64,000 bases of DNA, from positions 119,963-183,962 of the forward strand of contig NZ_JACHFD010000011.1 in assembly GCF_014201715.1 (NCBI RefSeq), given 5' to 3'. The position numbers and the translations under genes were made by a program. Under the pieces are notes generated by a model. That model saw only the letters and a list, made by a program, of their open reading frames with translations. It searched no databases and had not been told where the DNA came from. The first letter of the stretch is position 1; every line of letters begins with the position of its first letter. Below are positions 59,334-64,000 of the stretch, one piece after another. Source of the DNA: Haloferula luteola (GTDB lineage: Bacteria; Verrucomicrobiota; Verrucomicrobiia; Verrucomicrobiales; Akkermansiaceae).

Positions 59334-60629
59334 ATGCCTTCATTCAATTACAAGGCCCTTGCGGCCAAAGGCGGTGTTCAATCCGGCCTGATCGACGCGG
59401 GAGACCGGAGCGAAGCGTTGCGCTTGCTCGAACGGCGGGGGCTTCAGCCCGTAAGCCTTCAGCAGGTTTCCGCCGACTCGGCTGCTCGAACCAAGGAAAA
59501 GGCCGCCAAGAAGAAAGTCGCTCCCAAGGCCAAGCCGACCGTGCAGGCGAAGTCGGATTCGGCGGATTCCTCCGGGCAATTGAAACTGAAGCGACCCGAG
59601 GTGGTGCTCTTCACGGAAGAATTGTCGGACATGCTCTCCGCGGGGCTTCAGTTGGAGCCTGCCCTCAAGGCGATGGAGAATCGTCAGGAACTGGGAGGTC
59701 TCAAAGAGGTCGCTCAGCGCATCCGGAATGAAGTCCGCGATGGGACGAATTTCTCGGTCGCACTGAAGCGGGTGAGTCCCAGCTTTGGCCCACTCTATTG
59801 CTCACTCGCTGCTGCGGGTGAGGCATCCGGGGCCTTGGATACCATTCTCAAACGGCAAGCCCACTATCTTAAAACTCTCGCTGAGCTGCAGTCTCGGCTG
59901 ATTTTGGCGATGATTTACCCCGCGTTCCTTGTTTGCGCGGGGATTGGGGTTTCGGTGGTTTTCGTAACGGTCTTGATTCCGCAATTGACCCAATTGATTG
60001 AGTCGGCGCCGGGAGGGAAACTGCCATTGCCGATTCAAGTGTTGGTCAATGTGAGCGATCACTTGGGAGCCTACTGGTATGTCTATCTGATCCTATTGGT
60101 TGCAGGCGGCCTCTTCTTCAAGGCCTGGAAAGACAACGAAGAGAATCGCCCGACTTGGGATCGTGTGAAACTGACCTTGCCACTTGCGGGACCGGTCATT
60201 TCGAGCCGGTTCTTCGTCCAGTTTTTGGAAACGATGGCGAATCTCGTGGGCAATGGACTTCCCCTGCTGCGTGCGTTGGAACTGGCGCGAGACGCCACCC
60301 TGAATCTTTCGCTGCGAGGTGCTCTCAACGAAGTCATCGATCAGGTGGGCGACGGCCGTGCTCTGTCCAAGGCAATGGTCCGGACCGGCAAATTTCCTGC
60401 TCTGCTGATCGACATGGTCTCCGTGGGCGAGCAAACCGGGAAAATCGATTTGTCGATGCGCCGTGCCGCCGAGCGGTACGACAAAGAGCTCAATAAAGAC
60501 CTCAACCGGATCATGGCACTGATCATGCCGACGATTCTGATCATCATGGCCTTGATGATCGGAACCATGGCCTATCTCATGATCAACGCGATCTTCCAGA
60601 CCATCGGCAACTTGAGCGGGCGGCATTGA
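59334..60629 (+). CDS. gspF: Type II secretion platform protein GspF
   Basis: A 431-residue polytopic protein: an N-terminal segment (PSFNYKALAAKGG, EALRLLERRGLQPVSL), a charged Lys/Ala linker (about residues 55-85), then two GspF domains with the membrane segments typical of the family. Domain 1 contains FTEELSDMLSAGLQLEPALKAME and domain 2 FVQFLETMANLVGNGLPLLRALELARD and VSVGEQTGKIDLSMRRAAERYDKELNKDLNRIMAL. It is the inner-membrane platform that works with GspE, whose gene precedes it. A hairpin-rich spacer follows the gene. Confidence 0.95.
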   Translation: MPSFNYKALAAKGGVQSGLIDAGDRSEALRLLERRGLQPVSLQQVSADSAARTKEKAAKKKVAPKAKPTVQAKSDSADSSGQLKLKRPEVVLFTEELSDMLSAGLQLEPALKAMENRQELGGLKEVAQRIRNEVRDGTNFSVALKRVSPSFGPLYCSLAAAGEASGALDTILKRQAHYLKTLAELQSRLILAMIYPAFLVCAGIGVSVVFVTVLIPQLTQLIESAPGGKLPLPIQVLVNVSDHLGAYWYVYLILLVAGGLFFKAWKDNEENRPTWDRVKLTLPLAGPVISSRFFVQFLETMANLVGNGLPLLRALELARDATLNLSLRGALNEVIDQVGDGRALSKAMVRTGKFPALLIDMVSVGEQTGKIDLSMRRAAERYDKELNKDLNRIMALIMPTILIIMALMIGTMAYLMINAIFQTIGNLSGRH

Positions 60630-61034
60630 GGCGAAGCCGACAAAGAACAAACTCCGTGGCCGTCCGGATCTTTTGAGCCCCTCTGGAGGGAGGCCGGACG
60701 GACAACGGGCGGGGCAAGATTCTCGGCGGCGAAGAGGCATATTCGACGGACCGCCTCCATGGGGAGCTGAGCCGAAAAAGTTTCCGTTGAAGGTCATGGA
60801 ATTGCCGTGATCCAAGTCGCGCTTCTGCAAGAGAAATTCAGGAAGCGTGCCAGCGGGGCGTCCGATGGCCCCACGTGTTCGTGCGATATCCGGCAGGCGG
60901 GAAAATGGCAGGCTTCGCTCGTCGCAGGCAGTGAAGGCCTGTGATTTCTGTTTCTCCCTTTCCCCCGACTGCTGCCCTGAACGGCTTCACCCCATTGGCC
61001 GTGCAAGGTGGTGGTTCCCCCGTCCCACCCCCAC
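60630..61034. other. Intergenic interval after gspF with a long hairpin
   Basis: About 405 bp without a gene. CCGTCCGG (60660-60667) and CCGGACGG (60694-60701) form a perfect 8-bp stem with a 26-nt inner part containing CCTCTGGAGG. No T-run follows. It may end the gspEF transcript, leaving the downstream three-gene cluster with its own promoter. Confidence 0.5.
60660..60701. repeat. 8-bp inverted repeat downstream of gspF
   Basis: A perfect CCGTCCGG/CCGGACGG stem around an inner palindrome CCTCTGGAGG; possibly a terminator without T-run or an mRNA 3'-end structure. Confidence 0.5.
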
Positions 61035-61751
61035 ATGAATTCCCTCATTGCGCGTTTCGCGCTCCTTTGTTGCATGGTCTCGTCAGCTCTTGCTGGAACG
61101 GGTGCCAGAGTCTACTGCTGGGCTCCTCATTTGGGCTCCAGTTCGATTCTTCTCGATAGCCATGGCCAGGGGATTGGCTCCTACGCAGGCCGTCCCTACT
61201 CCTACAAAATCCTGGGGGTGGCAGGAACTCTCGCTCTCGGTGATCAATGCGACGGAGCTTTTCCCGACCCCAATGATCCGGAGAACAAATTCCGCCAAGG
61301 TTGGTGGATTGGCGGGCTCGGAAACCACGTCAATATCTCCTCCCACGTAAAGCTCCAGGTCAATTGGGCGCAGTACTACCCCGAGCGCTTGGAGGTGACG
61401 GGTGATCGTCCGGGTGTGAGTACGGGTCCCGTCCGCATCTATGGTGAGACCTGGGAGACACAAAAGATGTTCGGATATCCCGAAGTGACTTTGGTGTTTC
61501 ACTTGGCGGGGAGTGGCGACTACTCGATTCCGAATCGAAATCCCAATGGCTACTTTTACGTGGTTGCTGAATACTTGCCGACAGCGCCCGAAATCACGGG
61601 AAAACTCACGGTGGACTCCAACTGGGTGCTGCGGGGGAATGCAACAACGGTCGGATTTGAAATCGATCGAACGGGTGGCGGTGAGACGGCACCACCTTTT
61701 TCCGACTACGACTCTGACGGAGAAGTGGTGTTCATGAGCAGCGGAAGTTGA
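61035..61751 (+). CDS. Hypothetical exported protein
   Basis: A 238-residue protein with a signal peptide (MNSLIARFALLCCMVSSALAG). The mature part is aromatic and Gly-rich (GARVYCWAPHLGSSSILLDS; SYAGRPYSYKILGVAGTLALGDQCDGAFPDPNDPENKFRQGWWIGG), has a YGETWETQKMFGYPEVTLVFHLAG strand and a Gly/Glu/Asp-rich C-terminus. No family was recognised. It starts a cluster of three exported proteins after gspEF. A secreted client or pilus-associated protein is possible but unsupported by homology. Confidence 0.72.
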   Translation: MNSLIARFALLCCMVSSALAGTGARVYCWAPHLGSSSILLDSHGQGIGSYAGRPYSYKILGVAGTLALGDQCDGAFPDPNDPENKFRQGWWIGGLGNHVNISSHVKLQVNWAQYYPERLEVTGDRPGVSTGPVRIYGETWETQKMFGYPEVTLVFHLAGSGDYSIPNRNPNGYFYVVAEYLPTAPEITGKLTVDSNWVLRGNATTVGFEIDRTGGGETAPPFSDYDSDGEVVFMSSGS

Positions 61752-61772
61752 TCTCCCTCCCATCTCGCAAAC

Positions 61773-62333
61773 ATGAAGTTCCTGCCTCTCACTCTCGCTG
61801 TGCTGAATGCCGCCTTATGCCTGGCGGCCGATGCTCAGAGCCCACCTTCCGGTTCCAGTGGCCAAGGCATCCAGTTTCTCCCGGAGAAGCGATTGGCGCC
61901 CACCCGCCGCGCCACCACCAATCCGGAGCTGAAAGCACGTCTCGAAAAAGAGAAATTCGAGGGATTTCGAAAAGAGCCAGGGCAGGTCACGCATTGGGAT
62001 ATCTTAGAACATTCGGACTTCCTTGCCTACGACGGCTGCTACACCCTGTTGCCAAAGGGAGCAGTCTTGTTCCTTCCGGACCGCTTGGCTTCCTGCAAAG
62101 TCGCGGGGCCCCAAGGTCAGTTGGTTCTTTGGAGAGACTTTTCGGCGAAATACCGAGCCCTGATCGAACCTTGTGAAGTTTCTCTCGAGGAAGCGACCGG
62201 GAAGAAAATCATCGATCCCACTCGGTGGGAAACTTTGCAGAAAACCGACCGGATCGTGGTTGCCGTCCTCAACCGCAGTCCGATTTCGGTCGCCTCCTCA
62301 GCACTCCCAGCTTCACCTTCTTCGGCACCATGA
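61773..62333 (+). CDS. Hypothetical exported protein
   Basis: A 186-residue protein with a signal peptide (MKFLPLTLAVLNAALCLAADAQ). A Ser/Pro/Gly segment follows, then a charged region (RRATTNPELKARLEKEKFEGFRKEPG), a compact domain with DFLAYDGCYTLLPKGAVLFLPDRLASC, and a Ser/Ala/Pro C-terminus. No family was recognised. Its stop overlaps the start of the next gene (ATGA), so the two are translationally coupled. Confidence 0.75.
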   Translation: MKFLPLTLAVLNAALCLAADAQSPPSGSSGQGIQFLPEKRLAPTRRATTNPELKARLEKEKFEGFRKEPGQVTHWDILEHSDFLAYDGCYTLLPKGAVLFLPDRLASCKVAGPQGQLVLWRDFSAKYRALIEPCEVSLEEATGKKIIDPTRWETLQKTDRIVVAVLNRSPISVASSALPASPSSAP

Positions 62334-63370
62334 TGGCTCGACCTTTCCTGAATGCTCGCCGGCTGGTTCTGGCCATGGCACCGGGTCTCGTTGCAGGAGC
62401 GCACGCTCAGGATTTCATTCGTCAGATTCAGGTCATCGACTCGAGCTCGGTGATCTACGATATCCCGATTTCGTCCGACAATGGCGAAGTGCTCTCGGAG
62501 CCTTTGGCTGGAGATTCTGCCGTTTTCCAGCTCTATGCCACTGCCACTTTGGCTAACAACGTGACGGAGCTCAAGAAGCTCGATGAAAAGACGGTGGGGA
62601 CCTATCTTCCGAAAGTCACGGTGGAGATCCTTTCGGAGGATCCTTATGATCCACCTCGGACGAGAGCCGATCAAACCTACGGTGTGCGCATCAAGATCGC
62701 CGGATTGCGTGCAGATCCGGACGCTCCGGCCGAAGCCAAACAGATCCAGGTCGTTCGCCGCTACCGATTGTATGACGACGAAACTTTCGAGGTGGTCAGT
62801 GAGGGTTCCCAAGAAGGGACCTACACCTTTGATAGTAACGGGAACTTCGTCGACAATGCCATCAGCCAGCGACTGCCTGGCGACCCGGATCTCCCGACCA
62901 AAGTTGCGGGTGAGGAGTCTTTCGTGGCGATGACCCAAGGTGGGCCAGGTGGATCGACTTCTGAAATGGCGAGTGCGACGGTCCAAATCTGGCCGGTTGC
63001 GGAAGCGGCATTTTTCGGAATCGAAGCAGGCAAGACCTATCAAGGACTCCCTCCGGTCGCGAGTATCCTCCTTCGGGATCTATACCCGAATAGCACCACC
63101 TACGTTCAAGTGTATAAGGGCCCTCAGCGCTTGGGTGTGATCGGTGACGCTCTGCCCACGAGCGTTCTCCACTATGAAACCTATCTGCCGCAGAAGGCAA
63201 ATTTGGCCCTTACGGACTTGAACTCTTTCCTAGCGGAAGACGGTGAATACACGCTTGAGGCTCTGACAATGACACCGTTCAACGACGGTGCGCCCGAGTT
63301 GCTCGCAAGCATTAGCTTCATCATTGACCGGACACTCAATGTGAATGGGATGATTTCGACGGCTGAGTGA
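62330..63370 (+). CDS. Hypothetical exported protein
   Basis: A 346-residue protein with a signal peptide (LVLAMAPGLVAGAHAQ). The mature part is acidic and beta-rich (FIRQIQVIDSSSVIYDIPISSDNGEV; YATATLANNVTELKKLDEKTVGTYLPKVTVEIL; TYTFDSNGNFVDNAISQRLPGDPDLPTKVAGEESF), suggesting one or two immunoglobulin-like domains. No family was recognised. The start at 62330 overlaps the preceding stop and begins the signal peptide; the longer frame from 62225 lies inside the preceding gene. Confidence 0.75.
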   Translation: MMARPFLNARRLVLAMAPGLVAGAHAQDFIRQIQVIDSSSVIYDIPISSDNGEVLSEPLAGDSAVFQLYATATLANNVTELKKLDEKTVGTYLPKVTVEILSEDPYDPPRTRADQTYGVRIKIAGLRADPDAPAEAKQIQVVRRYRLYDDETFEVVSEGSQEGTYTFDSNGNFVDNAISQRLPGDPDLPTKVAGEESFVAMTQGGPGGSTSEMASATVQIWPVAEAAFFGIEAGKTYQGLPPVASILLRDLYPNSTTYVQVYKGPQRLGVIGDALPTSVLHYETYLPQKANLALTDLNSFLAEDGEYTLEALTMTPFNDGAPELLASISFIIDRTLNVNGMISTAE

Positions 63371-63888
63371 TTTGACGAAAGAGATTTCCGCCCAGATTGG
63401 GCGGAAGCTGACCATTCGCATCTACCGTCACGTTGGGAGTTCCCTCGGAAATTGAGAGAGCGATCTGCCGGAACAAGCTCCGTTGAGCCAAGCGTCGCGC
63501 TGTCTTTGGGACGGGGCGGGGATCCCGTCTTGTGGTCCCTCGACTGCTCCTGAACGCGCAGAGAGAGACGTCATCGACCTTCGATGGCAACCCTCGCAGC
63601 GCTTCCTGAGAGAAGAACTCGGCATCCATCAGGTTGCGTGGGGGAGATCAGAAGCACGTGGGCCTGGCTTAACGGGGAAAAGGGAGGGGCGCGGCGAGCC
63701 CCCAGCTCACCGCGCCCCTCGAGACTTCGACCACCACTCATAGAGCGCAATCCCCCCAGACTGCAGATTCTACGTCGATGCAGGGCCTCGTCCGTAACGG
63801 CTCATCGAGTGTCTCGACTTACCGTTTGTATCTCTATCATGTCTTCTGGTGTCTGAACTCACGCGATCGCGGGGGAGGATCAAGTTTC
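63371..63888. other. Intergenic interval with two hairpins
   Basis: About 520 bp without a convincing gene. A perfect 9-bp stem TTCCGCCCA/TGGGCGGAA with a 3-nt loop lies at 63386-63406, just after the preceding gene. A longer stem GAGGGGCGCGG/CCGCGCCCCTC lies around 63684-63722. Neither has a T-run. Small open frames on both strands were judged unlikely. Confidence 0.45.
63386..63406. repeat. 9-bp hairpin after the exported-protein cluster
   Basis: A perfect inverted repeat TTCCGCCCA, GAT, TGGGCGGAA, located 15 bp after the stop of the preceding gene. It probably forms a 3'-end structure. Confidence 0.6.
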
Positions 63889-64000
63889 ATGAGGCGGAAA
63901 GGGCGGAAAGGGCGGAAAGGGCGGAAAGGGCGGAAAGGGCGGAAAGGGCGGAAAGGGCGGAAAGGGCGGAAAGGGCGGAAAGGGCGGAAAGGGCGGATGG
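63889..64000 (+). CDS. Possible 5' end of an Arg-Lys-Gly repeat protein (truncated by window)
   Basis: An ATG at 63889 is preceded by GGGGGAGG, a strong ribosome-binding site about 10 bp upstream, and opens into the 9-bp tandem repeat, encoding MRRKG followed by (RKG) repeats and then RM at the edge. Because the unit is a multiple of three, copy-number change would not shift the frame. The gene could also be spurious and the repeat intergenic; only 37 codons are visible. Confidence 0.3.
   Translation, partial: MRRKGRKGRKGRKGRKGRKGRKGRKGRKGRKGRKGRM
63893..63997 (+). repeat. 9-bp tandem repeat (GGCGGAAAG), about 11.7 copies
   Basis: The unit GGCGGAAAG repeats without variation from 63893 to 63997 (105 bases). 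The run then ends in ATGG at the window edge, so further structure may lie beyond. Perfect identity of copies suggests recent expansion or slippage. Confidence 0.95.

Noticed and set aside
63336..63629. 97-codon minus-strand frame at the end of the window
   Set aside because: It overlaps the end of the exported-protein gene and spans a perfect hairpin; there is no recognised domain.
63893..63997. CRISPR array
   Set aside because: The 9-bp units are directly adjacent with no spacers, so this is a simple tandem repeat.
1..64000. tRNA, rRNA, insertion sequence, integrase or prophage genes
   Set aside because: No T-loop consensus, rRNA segment, transposase or recombinase motif was recognised by eye; a dedicated search (tRNAscan, ISfinder) would be needed to exclude them firmly.

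Overview
The window looks like chromosomal DNA from a Gram-negative bacterium of the Verrucomicrobia/Planctomycetes type, most likely Verrucomicrobiota. The reasons are moderately high GC, an outer-membrane gene set (Kdo transferase, secretin, OprB-like porin, several lipoproteins), a type II secretion pseudopilin operon with non-standard accessory subunits, a formylglycine-type sulfatase, and many lineage-restricted secreted proteins. No rRNA, tRNA, insertion sequence, prophage or CRISPR array was recognised. The assignment is inferred from gene content, not from a marker gene.

Layout. 0-1.7 kb: the 3' end of a lactate/malate dehydrogenase gene and a carboxynorspermidine synthase-like gene. 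1.9-9.9 kb: a tight type II secretion operon (GspG, H, I, J, K, an L-like, an M-like, a small PilP/GspC-like protein and the GspD secretin) closed by a strong terminator. An ankyrin lipoprotein and a tandem-ACT protein follow. 12-15 kb: a two-gene operon of a plant-Deg9-like serine protease and a lipoprotein pseudoprotease of the same architecture. 15.1-16.2 kb: an FUSC-like membrane protein. 16.2-17.1 kb: a non-coding stretch with three consensus DnaA boxes flanking an AT-rich tract, a candidate replication origin or DnaA-binding locus. 17-23.5 kb: a TPR protein, a lipoprotein, a PTS IIA-like protein, ArgS and a CBS-type family II pyrophosphatase.

23.5-28.5 kb: a minus-strand block (sulfatase, AraC regulator, OprB-like porin, outer-membrane protein, tiny membrane protein) that suggests sulfated-carbohydrate use. 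28.7-37.2 kb: MscS channel, TlpA-like thioredoxin, RsmB, SufT, an AsmA-like protein, an RppH-like Nudix hydrolase and an RluE-like pseudouridine synthase. 37.2-40.2 kb is gene-poor: one hypothetical gene, one MarR-like gene and a multi-hairpin segment ending in a strong terminator that may be an unannotated RNA. 40.2-51.5 kb: Ffh, a polysaccharide deacetylase, a zinc-ribbon/TPM pair, NAD synthetase, DUF3293, a YghZ-like aldo-keto reductase, a CAAX-type M48 protease, RsmD and WaaA.

51.6-57.2 kb: an RG-rich protein, the two halves of a Tm-1-like protein as adjacent genes, a lipoprotein MsrB and a MazG-like enzyme. 57.6-63.4 kb: the secretion ATPase GspE and platform protein GspF, about 48 kb from the rest of the secretion genes, then three exported proteins of unknown function. 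The window ends in a 9-bp tandem repeat that may encode an Arg-Lys-Gly repeat protein.

The clearest theme is envelope and secretion biology: the two secretion loci together supply nearly a whole type II apparatus, and the sulfatase/porin block and exported proteins are plausible clients or partners.
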